DNA of 64,000 bases. Source: an uncultured Prevotellaceae bacterium. GTDB taxonomy: Bacteria; Bacteroidota; Bacteroidia; Bacteroidales; Muribaculaceae. A program made the position numbers and the translations under genes. The DNA is taken from assembly GCA_900319525.1 (NCBI GenBank), contig ONOU01000002.1, positions 1 through 64,000 of the forward strand, read 5' to 3'. Below, piece by piece: positions 1 through 7,980 of the stretch. Each line of letters begins with the position of its first letter. The first letter of the stretch is position 1. Below the pieces are notes generated by a model, which saw nothing but the letters and a program-made list of their open reading frames with translations, was not told the origin of the DNA and made no database searches.

Positions 1-53
1 TCATGCAAGCGGATGATTTCCTTCTTTTCTTCTAATGAATGGTGCTTATACAT
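1..53 (-). CDS. IS3-type transposase OrfA, N-terminal fragment
   Basis: An ATG at 53-51 on the minus strand opens a reading frame that continues off the window edge. The 17 visible residues read MYKHHSLEEKKEIIRLH, the charged start of the helix-turn-helix domain of IS3-type OrfA proteins. The position, right after the terminal hairpin of the element, supports this. Only the beginning is visible, so whether the gene is intact is unknown. Confidence 0.65.
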   Translation of the reverse strand, partial: MYKHHSLEEKKEIIRLH

Positions 54-93
54 AATGAACCCCAAAAGTTTTTTGTCCAACTTTTGGGGTCCA
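1..93 (-). mobile_element. End of an IS3-family insertion sequence (partial, runs off left edge)
   Basis: Read on the minus strand, the element begins at 93 with TGGACCCCAAAAGTTGGACA, which I recognise as the terminal type of IS3-family (IS150-like) elements. Bases 58-91 form a near-perfect hairpin: the 12-base arms ACCCCAAAAGTT and AACTTTTGGGGT lie just before the transposase start. Such hairpins often limit read-through expression of a transposase from outside promoters. Only the first 93 bp is present, so the element name, other end and target duplication cannot be determined. Confidence 0.75.
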
Positions 94-149
94 CTTCATC
101 ATGATGACACACTCTTTTGTTGTGTGGGGGTGTCTAGACTGTCTGTGGG

Positions 150-2372
150 CTATTGAGCCAATAACATGTCGATGATGTCCGTCAGGTCGCTGATGTTGAT
201 GTCGCCGTCAAAGTTGACGTCGGCAGCCTTGGCGTTGAAAACTTCGACGCGTCCGCTCAGTAGGTAGTCTATCAGTGTGGTGACATCCTCGATGGTCACA
301 TTGCCGTCGTTGTTGACATCACCAGTGCCGTAGTGCTGGCGCTCGAGAATCAACTGCATTCCCGCCAGGGCATCAATCTTGCCGTTGGGGCCGAAGTGGG
401 TCCCCATGGAGCCATTGGTGAATCTGTCACGAATGGCCGTCTGGGCAATGATGTCCTTGACCTGCCGCACGGACAGCTTGGGATCGGCTTGCAGCCATAG
501 GGCAATGATGCCCGCTACCGTGGGCGAAGCCATCGATGTGCCGCCCATGACGCACCAGGAGCTGCCGTCATCGGTCCTCATCACGGTGTAGTTGGAATTG
601 TAGGCATAGGTGGAGTAGCGGCTGCCGGCTGCCACGACATTATAGCCTGGAGCACACACGGTGGGCAGGGCCTTGCCCGTGGGGCCGCTACCCTCAATGG
701 CGTAGCTCGAGAAGTTGGTGATCTGGCCGATGGTCATGGCCGGCGCCGAAACGATCTTGTTCTGTTTCAAGGAATAATAGGAATTGCGGGCGATGTAGGC
801 ACCTGCCGAGATGATGGAATCGTTCACGGCATAGGTGCCGATGGAGCAGTCGCTGTTGGACGCCGTGTAAGTCCCGGCCATAGGGGTGCCGTCGGGGAGC
901 GTCACGGGCTCGGTATATTGCGCAAACCGGGCATCGCTGTTGCTCACCCAGGCATCCAGGTAGGTGTCCTTGCGAGGCCTGAGGGTCAACCCGATGGCAT
1001 ATTGGCTGTACTTGGTATTGCCGCTGGCCGAGAGCGTGTATTTCTTGCTCTCGAGGTTGCGGGCCTGGACGGTGATGTGGTAGCGTTTGCCATCGGACGA
1101 GGTCTCGACGGTACCCTTGAGGTAACATGACGTTGCCCCGCTGACTTTTCCGTAATATTCGGCAATCTCGTTAAGGTCCACACTCATGGTCTTGACGTCC
1201 TCGGCCGACTCCCACACAATCTGGTTGGTATTCAGATCTAGGATATGGAATTTGTAGTCAAAGCGCGTCCACTCGTTACGCATCCAGACATCGGCCAAAA
1301 AATCCTCGTACAGATAGGTGGAGTCGTAACCGGCACCAGACTTCTGCATGAGCAGGAAGTTGAACGGCTCGCCTGCTGCGACATGGCCGGTGGCATAGGT
1401 GGGGTTATCGCCGTTGTTGCCGGCAGCGATGACAAAGATATTGCCGGGCCCCACAATCTGTGCAATGGCCTTGGACAGGTAGTCCTTGCCGTCATGCGGG
1501 CCATCAGAGGTGCTGACGCTCACGCTGATAACGTAGGGCTTGCCCACACTGTCGGCGTAGCAGTCGATATAACGGACACAATTGGCGACCTCGACGGCCG
1601 ACAGGCCGGTGCCCATCTGACTGACGGCACACAATACGATATCGGCCCCGGGAGCCATGCCGCCATAGCCGCCCACATGGGTACCGGCGGCAATGCTGGC
1701 TGTGTGGGTGCCGTGGGTGGCCGATTCGTCATCGGTGGTCAGCCCCAGTACCTCGTCGTTGAAGAATACCGAGCCCGAGAGGATCGCTTGCTTGTACCGC
1801 GCGGTATGGCCGCTCTTGTCGCTCGTGTCATACACCCTGACGATGCGGCAACGCGAGGTGTCCTCAGCGCAACGGAATGCCAGATGCCTGTAATCAAAGC
1901 CCACATCGATAATGCCGACAATGACCCCGCTACCGTCGTAGTTATACGGCATGTGGTTGGACAGGCCGTTCATCACATCGATGACATGGGTAGCCCTCAT
2001 GGTGCTGTCGGTGCACAGCGGCAGGCGGGCACTGACCTCGACATTTTTCACCCCGGCAAGGGTGGAAATCTGTTCAAGCTGGCTGACGGGCACTTGGGCT
2101 GTGATGAAGCCGTCAAACTGGCAGCCGACGACCACTCCGGCTTGCTGCAGGTGGGCTATGGCACGGGCATCATCCATGGCAATGAAGCAATCAATCATTT
2201 CTTGTCCGTCAATCATGTGTGACGCTGCAAACCGCGACATGCCGGTCGCCTGTTCGCCCAGCAGGCGCTCGTTGAGATATTGCCGCACGCTGCTGGGTAG
2301 CAGGTGCTGGCCGTGAATGTTGGCGGTCGCCAGTGCCAGCATCACAACTGTAAAAATCAGTTTCTTGGTCAT
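150..2372 (-). CDS. Secreted S8 (subtilisin-like) serine protease with C-terminal dockerin repeats
   Basis: The 740-residue protein starts at the ATG at 2372 (MTKKLIFTVV), which gives a clean signal peptide; the longer frame upstream lacks one. Catalytic residues are visible: Asp about 156 (GIIDVGFDY), His about 220 (HGTHTAS), oxyanion Asn about 320 (AAGNNG) and Ser about 613 (GTSMASP). About 290 residues, probably a beta-rich insertion, separate the Asn from the Ser. The last 58 residues hold two dockerin-like repeats (GDVNNDGNVTIEDV and ADVNFDGDINISDL). It lies 28 bp after a paralogue on the same strand and is probably cotranscribed with it. It should act outside the cytoplasm on protein substrates, which cannot be predicted. 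Confidence 0.9.
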   Translation of the reverse strand: MTKKLIFTVVMLALATANIHGQHLLPSSVRQYLNERLLGEQATGMSRFAASHMIDGQEMIDCFIAMDDARAIAHLQQAGVVVGCQFDGFITAQVPVSQLEQISTLAGVKNVEVSARLPLCTDSTMRATHVIDVMNGLSNHMPYNYDGSGVIVGIIDVGFDYRHLAFRCAEDTSRCRIVRVYDTSDKSGHTARYKQAILSGSVFFNDEVLGLTTDDESATHGTHTASIAAGTHVGGYGGMAPGADIVLCAVSQMGTGLSAVEVANCVRYIDCYADSVGKPYVISVSVSTSDGPHDGKDYLSKAIAQIVGPGNIFVIAAGNNGDNPTYATGHVAAGEPFNFLLMQKSGAGYDSTYLYEDFLADVWMRNEWTRFDYKFHILDLNTNQIVWESAEDVKTMSVDLNEIAEYYGKVSGATSCYLKGTVETSSDGKRYHITVQARNLESKKYTLSASGNTKYSQYAIGLTLRPRKDTYLDAWVSNSDARFAQYTEPVTLPDGTPMAGTYTASNSDCSIGTYAVNDSIISAGAYIARNSYYSLKQNKIVSAPAMTIGQITNFSSYAIEGSGPTGKALPTVCAPGYNVVAAGSRYSTYAYNSNYTVMRTDDGSSWCVMGGTSMASPTVAGIIALWLQADPKLSVRQVKDIIAQTAIRDRFTNGSMGTHFGPNGKIDALAGMQLILERQHYGTGDVNNDGNVTIEDVTTLIDYLLSGRVEVFNAKAADVNFDGDINISDLTDIIDMLLAQ

Positions 2373-2400
2373 AAGCCTATAGTTTTTTAGATGTTTATTG

Positions 2401-4695
2401 CTAATTCTCAAGCAGCATGTCAATCAGTCTGGTCAGGTCTCGGATGTTGATCTTGCCATCAGGAAAGACATCGGCAGCCTCGACGACAAAGCCCGCTGCG
2501 GGAGCCCATAACAGATAATCAATCAACCAGGTGACATCCTTGATGTTGATGATGCCGTCACCTGTCACGTCGCCAATCAGCACCTGGGGCTGGGGCGGCA
2601 GGTTGGCAAGCAGCAGCCGTGCACCGGCAATCGCATTGATCTTGCCATTGGGGCCGTAGCGGTACCATGCCCCTTGGGTGAAACCGTCCTTGATGGCTGT
2701 CTGGGCAATGACGTCCTTAACCTGGCTGGGTGACAAGTGGGGATTGATCTGCAGCCATTGTGCAATAATGCCAGCCACAGCAGGCGCCGCCATCGAGGTG
2801 CCACTCATGATCGACCAGTAGTTGCGGCCTTGCTGCATCACGGCCGTACCGGCATAGGTAAGGGATAATCCCAGGTTGTTGCCTGGCGAGATGACATAAT
2901 CACCAGGAGCCGTGACTGTGGGCAGGGCCTTGCCTGTGGGACCATAGCCGGGATATTGATAGCTGGTGAAGTTGGAGTAACGGCCCACCTCGGCAAAGTG
3001 GAAGAAATAGGTCGTGTCGTTGGTTAGTGAATAGTAGTTGTTGCGGCCGTAGAAACTTCCTGCCGAAATAACGGAATCGTTGATGGCGTAGGTCCCCATG
3101 CTGCAAAGGCTGCTGGGAGAACGGTAAAAGTTGTCGAGTTGGGTGGTGATCGTGTCGCCCGACTCGGTGATGACGTCACGATAGACCGGAGCAGAGCGGG
3201 CGTTGTAGCGGCCATTGGCGGTGCATATCCAGGAATCAACGTAACAGCTGTCGGGCTGATTGTTGATGGCTACCGATGGGGGATAAATGGACACACCGAT
3301 CTGATAGCGGCTGGTAATCTTCCCCTCGGCATCGACAGTATAGGATGTAGAACGTAGGTTCTTGAACTCACAGGAGGCTTCAAACTTCATGTTACTGGGA
3401 TTAAGCGACACCAATCCTGACAAGTATCCGCCGCTACCGGTAAAATAGTCCTTAAAGGCGGATGCGGCAAAGTATTTCTTGAAGGTGCTGATGAGCTCTG
3501 ATTCCCAGACAATATGGTTGGTCTGCTTGTCCAGGATGTGGAACTGGATAATGGGGCGCACATTCTTGTCGCGCACCCATGCCGTGAGCCATGTATTCTC
3601 ATAGTAGTAGGAATCGTCGGCGTCATTAGTATGGTAACCGATGAGCATGTTGTGTGGCTTGCTGGCCAGGGTGGGGCCATGGGTGTAACCGTTCTCGCCG
3701 CCGTTGTTGCCTGCCGCGACCACAAAGATACGGCCAGGACCCACGCACTGGGCTATAGCCTTGGAAACTCTGTCAGTCCCATCGTGGGGGCCAAATCTGT
3801 TGCTCAGACTCATATTGATAACGCAGGGCTTGCCCACGCTGTCGGCATAGGAATAGATGTACTTCATGCAGTTGATCAGCTCCAATTCCGAGACACCGCC
3901 ATGGATGGTGCGGGAGGTACACAGCACGATTTCAGCACCAGGTGCGGTGCCGCCATAGCCGTTCACGTTGCGGCCTGCTGCCATACCGGTGGTGTTGGTG
4001 CCATGGGTCTCTATCTTGCTGTCGCAGGTCAATGTGTCGATCTGCTCACCCATGAAGACTGAACCAGCGAGAACGTTATTGCCGACGATAGCTGGATGAC
4101 CGGTCGTGTTGTTTGGGTCATACACGCGCACGATGCGGGTCTTGCTCACGTCGTCTGAACGGCGGAAAGCCGTGTGCTGGTAGTCATAGCCCGTATCAAT
4201 CATGCCGATGATGACGCCTGTGCCATCATAGGCCTGCGGCAGGCCATAGTTGACACCGTCCAGAACCTGGGCAGCGCGGGTAACCCTCAACGTGCTGTCG
4301 CTGCACAGCTGGGCCACACCACTGACCTCGACATGGGTAACGCCCTTGAGCCGGCACAGGGCCCGCAGGGCGTCAACAGGCGCTTGGGCCGTAAGAAAAT
4401 CGTCAAACACACAGTTCACCGCCACGCCATGGGCCTTAAGGATTGGAATCACCTCGGGCCGCTCAAAGTCAATGAACACGTCGGCCATCTCGATGCCGTT
4501 AATCAGTCGCGTCGGGGCCAACCTTGGGTTATATGACCTTAGATCGGCATTATTGTTAAGTGACTGCTGCTGGCTGTATAGTGTCCTCTCTTCCAGTAGC
4601 AGTTGCACTGTCGGGGGGAGAATGTCCCGCAACTGGGCAAAACTTACTATTGCCAGCGTCAGTAAAGCTAAGATGGTAAAGAAGATTCTTTTCAT
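2401..4695 (-). CDS. Secreted S8 (subtilisin-like) serine protease with C-terminal dockerin repeats (paralogue)
   Basis: The 764-residue protein has the signal peptide MKRIFFTILALLTLAIVSFA. The S8 triad is Asp167 (GMIDTGYDY), His231 (THGTNTTG) and Ser634 (GTSMAAP), with oxyanion Asn330 (AAGNNG). As in its downstream neighbour, about 300 residues are inserted between Asn and Ser. Residues 708-764 form two dockerin-like repeats (GDVTGDGIINIKDV, then a repeat in which ADVFPDG replaces the usual Asn). The two genes share order and many motifs, so they look like a tandem duplication that has since diverged. A possible -7 promoter element lies at 4730-4737 on the minus strand. Confidence 0.9.
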   Translation of the reverse strand: MKRIFFTILALLTLAIVSFAQLRDILPPTVQLLLEERTLYSQQQSLNNNADLRSYNPRLAPTRLINGIEMADVFIDFERPEVIPILKAHGVAVNCVFDDFLTAQAPVDALRALCRLKGVTHVEVSGVAQLCSDSTLRVTRAAQVLDGVNYGLPQAYDGTGVIIGMIDTGYDYQHTAFRRSDDVSKTRIVRVYDPNNTTGHPAIVGNNVLAGSVFMGEQIDTLTCDSKIETHGTNTTGMAAGRNVNGYGGTAPGAEIVLCTSRTIHGGVSELELINCMKYIYSYADSVGKPCVINMSLSNRFGPHDGTDRVSKAIAQCVGPGRIFVVAAGNNGGENGYTHGPTLASKPHNMLIGYHTNDADDSYYYENTWLTAWVRDKNVRPIIQFHILDKQTNHIVWESELISTFKKYFAASAFKDYFTGSGGYLSGLVSLNPSNMKFEASCEFKNLRSTSYTVDAEGKITSRYQIGVSIYPPSVAINNQPDSCYVDSWICTANGRYNARSAPVYRDVITESGDTITTQLDNFYRSPSSLCSMGTYAINDSVISAGSFYGRNNYYSLTNDTTYFFHFAEVGRYSNFTSYQYPGYGPTGKALPTVTAPGDYVISPGNNLGLSLTYAGTAVMQQGRNYWSIMSGTSMAAPAVAGIIAQWLQINPHLSPSQVKDVIAQTAIKDGFTQGAWYRYGPNGKINAIAGARLLLANLPPQPQVLIGDVTGDGIINIKDVTWLIDYLLWAPAAGFVVEAADVFPDGKINIRDLTRLIDMLLEN

Positions 4696-4843
4696 TTTAT
4701 AGTATACGGTTTATTGTAATAGAGGAATGCAAAAATAGTGAATTATTACCAATAATTCACCGCTGCATATCATTTTTTTGCTCTCGTGGGGCTAAAAAAT
4801 GAAAATGTTATGAAACAGGGACGATGATGAGCCTGAGTCACGG

Positions 4844-5890
4844 TCAGGCATGCAGGATTTTATAAATCAGTTCCTTGAGCAGGGCATATTGGTCCTGACG
4901 TGAGCCGATGCCCTTGCTGCGGGTGTCGCACTCGCGCAGGTAAGAAATGATGTTGATGAGCGAGCGTGTGTTGTACATGCGCGTGGCGTCGATAAACTTG
5001 CGGGCTCGCCACACCGAGGAGGTGCCTACAAGGGCCATCACGCCTTCGGGCGACTTGTCATGGGCTGTCGAGGCAATCAATGCGCTGGAAAAGAACGATG
5101 CCAGCATTGCCACTACGGGTTGGATGGGGTTGTTCTTGGGATTACGCTCAAAGTAGTCGGCGATGCGCAGGGCCTTCAAAGCATTGCGGCGTGCCAGCGC
5201 GTCCTCAAGTTCAAAGGTGTTGAAATCCTTGCTGATGCCCACGTTGCGCTCGATGAGCAGCGGTGTGATATTGTGGTCCTCGCTCAGGATGGCCAGTTTG
5301 TCCAGCTCGCTGAACTGGCGGCTGATGTCGGTGCCGATGTGGTCGGCAAGCATACTGGTGGCCTTGCTGTCGATGTTGCATCCCAGCGACGAGGCGTAGC
5401 TCACGATCATCGTTTCCAGATCGCGGCCCTCCCGCACCTTGTTGGAGCTGAAAACGACCCCGCTGCCAGCGCTCTTGAGCGCATCGGTCAGCGGCTTGCT
5501 CTTCAAGGCTCCGCCCTTGTGGCAGATGACCAGGATGGTGGAGGGCAACGGCTTCAGGGCATAGGATTCAAACAGATCCAGGTCGTTCTTGTGGCCCGGC
5601 TGCTTGGCAATGAGCTGGGCCTCGCGCACGACAACGACCTTGTGTTGTGAGAAAGCGGGATACTGCTGGCAGGCGCTGATGACCTCTCGCACGTTGGCGG
5701 TATTGCCATAGTATAGCGACAGGTTGAAATCACGCTGATCTTCGGTTAGGGCGCTGTTGATGATGAGCTCTTGCAGCCGGTCGATGAAGTAAGGCTCCTC
5801 GCCCTGCAGGACGTAGATGTTCCTGAACTTACCGCCCTTGATTTCCTTGCTCAGTGAGGTAAAGGTTACCGTTTCTCGTTTTACTGCCAT
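4844..5890 (-). CDS. holA: DNA polymerase III subunit delta
   Basis: The 348-residue product has the usual length and layout of HolA, the clamp-loader subunit that opens the beta sliding clamp. Typical family stretches are visible, including IYVLQGEEPYFID near the N-terminus and the central FNTFELEDALARRNALKAL segment. It belongs to the AAA+-like clamp-loader complex with DnaX and HolB, which are not in the window. It is a single gene with its own strong promoter at 5918-5948. Confidence 0.9.
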   Translation of the reverse strand: MAVKRETVTFTSLSKEIKGGKFRNIYVLQGEEPYFIDRLQELIINSALTEDQRDFNLSLYYGNTANVREVISACQQYPAFSQHKVVVVREAQLIAKQPGHKNDLDLFESYALKPLPSTILVICHKGGALKSKPLTDALKSAGSGVVFSSNKVREGRDLETMIVSYASSLGCNIDSKATSMLADHIGTDISRQFSELDKLAILSEDHNITPLLIERNVGISKDFNTFELEDALARRNALKALRIADYFERNPKNNPIQPVVAMLASFFSSALIASTAHDKSPEGVMALVGTSSVWRARKFIDATRMYNTRSLINIISYLRECDTRSKGIGSRQDQYALLKELIYKILHA

Positions 5891-5917
5891 GATATCATTT
5901 CATTTTTTTGATATCTG

Positions 5918-5948
5918 CAAAGGTAATGCTTTTTTATAGAGATACAAA
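5918..5948 (-). promoter_or_regulatory. Promoter of holA
   Basis: On the minus strand a TTTG (5948-5945) is followed after 19 bases by TACCTTTG (5925-5918), an exact match to the Bacteroidota sigma-70 consensus. It lies 28 bp before the holA ATG. Confidence 0.75.
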
Positions 5949-5970
5949 ATTATTTCTCGATGGCAACGCG

Positions 5971-7170
5971 CTATCGATTCTTGTGGCAGATGTAGAGCAG
6001 ATGCTGTCCCGTAGCACTTGTGGTGCCGAAGATGTAGGTGTCGCCCCCGTCCTTGAGCCGCAGCCGCTGGCGCAGCTGCTGGGCGGTCATCGGGAAGTTG
6101 CGTGTGGCGACGTTGGCCCGAGTGATGCCTGCCAGGGCGCGTGACAGCTCCTTCTTGTTCATCGTTGTCACGCTGTCGATGGCGAAACTGCGGCCAGGGA
6201 AATCCTGAATCTCGCTGCTCGACACAAGCAAGTGGCTGTCTGCGGCCAGGGCCTTGACGGGATAGCGGCCGGTGATCACGCCGTGGCAACCTGCCTTCAT
6301 GACCGACGCGTTGGGCTCATACAGGTACGCGGCACTGTCCCTGCCATCGTGAAGGCTTGGACACCCGTCCTGTGAGGGCACGTAGATGAGACGTTGTTCA
6401 TCGTTCACACAATGGATGACGGGCTCACCATGGTGGCTGGCACTCATGAGTATCAACAGCTCCTTGCACTCGTTGTTAGTGCTCACGATATGGACTTCGG
6501 CAACCCGGTCACCCAGGTCGCTGACTGCCTTGTGCCAGTCGAGCATGGGCGATAGCTTGATGAGGATGTGGTGGCCGGCCTTGAAAAGCAGATCCAGCAG
6601 GTCCAGCACATTGGGCGTGCAGTCGGTGATGGCATAGGTGCGGCTGCTGTTGTGGTCGCGTCGCGCGGGGTCCAGATAGAGCAGGGTAGTGGAGGCAGTG
6701 GTGTCGATGCCCTTCAAGGCATCCACGGCATCGGCATGGATGACGGTGGCATGGTTTAGACCCAGAATCTCAAAATTGTGCTTTGCGGCCTCGCACAGGT
6801 GCCCTTGCCGCTCGACATAGATGGCTCGGTCACAGCACCTGGCCAAAAAAGCGAAATCGACCCCGAAGCCGCCCGTCAGGTCGATCAGCGTCTTGTGGCA
6901 ACCGTCAGGCAACGACTCCACGATACCGCATTTATACAATGCCGTCTGCTCGCTGGAGCACTGCTCCATCGACAGGTGGGGCGGATAGATGATGCCCTCG
7001 GTGGCCGCCCACGACGGCAGCTTCTTCCTGGCCGTCTGCCAGCCCTGGATCTGGTCCAGCGCCCACGGCAGGTCGATGCCTTCATCGTGGCGCGCCCTCA
7101 AGGCCAACGTCCTCACGTCCTCCTCGCGGTGCTCCCGCACAAAGCGTATTGTGTCTTCGTTCCTTGTCAT
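5971..7170 (-). CDS. THUMP-like domain SAM-dependent methyltransferase
   Basis: The 399-residue protein has a class I methyltransferase core: motif I LIDLTGGFGVDFAFLA at about 146-161 and the LYLDPARRD segment near 215. The last 100 residues match my memory of the THUMP-like domain found in this Bacteroidota family (RYPVKALAADSHLLVSS onward, ending GDTYIFGTTSATGQHLLYIC). RNA is the likely substrate by analogy with THUMP enzymes, but the target is not known to me. The gene is monocistronic with its own promoter at 7181-7211. Confidence 0.85.
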   Translation of the reverse strand: MTRNEDTIRFVREHREEDVRTLALRARHDEGIDLPWALDQIQGWQTARKKLPSWAATEGIIYPPHLSMEQCSSEQTALYKCGIVESLPDGCHKTLIDLTGGFGVDFAFLARCCDRAIYVERQGHLCEAAKHNFEILGLNHATVIHADAVDALKGIDTTASTTLLYLDPARRDHNSSRTYAITDCTPNVLDLLDLLFKAGHHILIKLSPMLDWHKAVSDLGDRVAEVHIVSTNNECKELLILMSASHHGEPVIHCVNDEQRLIYVPSQDGCPSLHDGRDSAAYLYEPNASVMKAGCHGVITGRYPVKALAADSHLLVSSSEIQDFPGRSFAIDSVTTMNKKELSRALAGITRANVATRNFPMTAQQLRQRLRLKDGGDTYIFGTTSATGQHLLYICHKNR

Positions 7171-7180
7171 ATTGCGCAGG

Positions 7181-7211
7181 CAAAGGTAGTGCTAGCTGTG
7201 AACAGTACAAA
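7181..7211 (-). promoter_or_regulatory. Promoter of the THUMP-like methyltransferase
   Basis: On the minus strand TTTG (7211-7208), a 19-base spacer, then TACCTTTG (7188-7181), 11 bp before the start codon. This is the same spacing and elements as the holA promoter. Confidence 0.7.
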
Positions 7212-7361
7212 GAGAATTCGCGCTTTTTTTACAAAGAAGCACTGCCGAAAAATGGCAATAAATGACGACATGACTGTTAAACCATTTTAACTGAATCGAG
7301 TCTACAATACAAAGGAAAAGAGTATTATCAGAACAATGTTGAACCTAAAGAATGGATAACT

Positions 7362-7871
7362 ATGAAACGTTTAATTATTATGGCAGTGCTGTTCACGATA
7401 GCGTCTGTCGCAGCGCAAGCCCAAACCATGACAAGACAGATGACAAGTCCCGCTCAAGAGAATCGGCTGTATGCCCATGTGTCAAGTAGCAACATGCAGC
7501 AGCAACGCAACCCGCAGATTAACAGGAGCACTTCAGCGCGCGAGATCCTGGTCAAAGACGTGGAGAGAGCCGAAGCGAAATTGCGTGAGGCCGAAGCCGA
7601 GAAGAAAGATGCACAGTTCAGCCTGGTGATGTTGAACGAGACTCAGGCAGCCGAGACGGCTGAACTCGACAAGAGGCACACCAGTGAACAGGCGTCGGGT
7701 ATTACCGATGAGCTGAAGCAGAGGCAAGAGCACGAGAAACAGGAGCTCAAGGCACTGCATGCCCAACAGATTGATGCCGCGCAGATGAGACTCAATAAGG
7801 CTAACATGGATTACGATAAAGCCTTGAGGCGATACAATAGCGCCCAACAGAGTCTGTATGACCAAGATTGA
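7362..7871 (+). CDS. Small secreted coiled-coil protein, function unknown
   Basis: The product has 169 residues. A signal peptide (MKRLIIMAVLFTIASVAAQAQ) is followed by a linker and then, from about residue 55, a long charged heptad-like helix rich in Glu, Lys, Ala and Gln (ERAEAKLREAEAEKKDAQ and onward). It is expected in the periplasm or at the envelope. It resembles in style the larger coiled-coil protein at 14103 but without clear sequence relationship. No domain family is recognised. A hairpin at 7896-7931 follows the stop. Confidence 0.75.
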   Translation: MKRLIIMAVLFTIASVAAQAQTMTRQMTSPAQENRLYAHVSSSNMQQQRNPQINRSTSAREILVKDVERAEAKLREAEAEKKDAQFSLVMLNETQAAETAELDKRHTSEQASGITDELKQRQEHEKQELKALHAQQIDAAQMRLNKANMDYDKALRRYNSAQQSLYDQD

Positions 7872-7895
7872 GTCAATCGGACATAAAAGAGAAGA

Positions 7896-7931
7896 GGGGA
7901 CTGTGCCATCGTTGCCAACAGCACAGTCCCC
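7896..7931. terminator. Hairpin between convergent genes
   Basis: Perfect 11-bp arms GGGGACTGTGC (7896-7906) and GCACAGTCCCC (7921-7931) with a 14-base loop lie between two convergent genes. The T-run on either side is weak, so termination may be factor-assisted or bidirectional. Confidence 0.55.
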
Positions 7932-7980
7932 CCTTGGCTTTATCATTCAAGTTTTTAAAGTAGCTTTTCCACTTCCGGAA

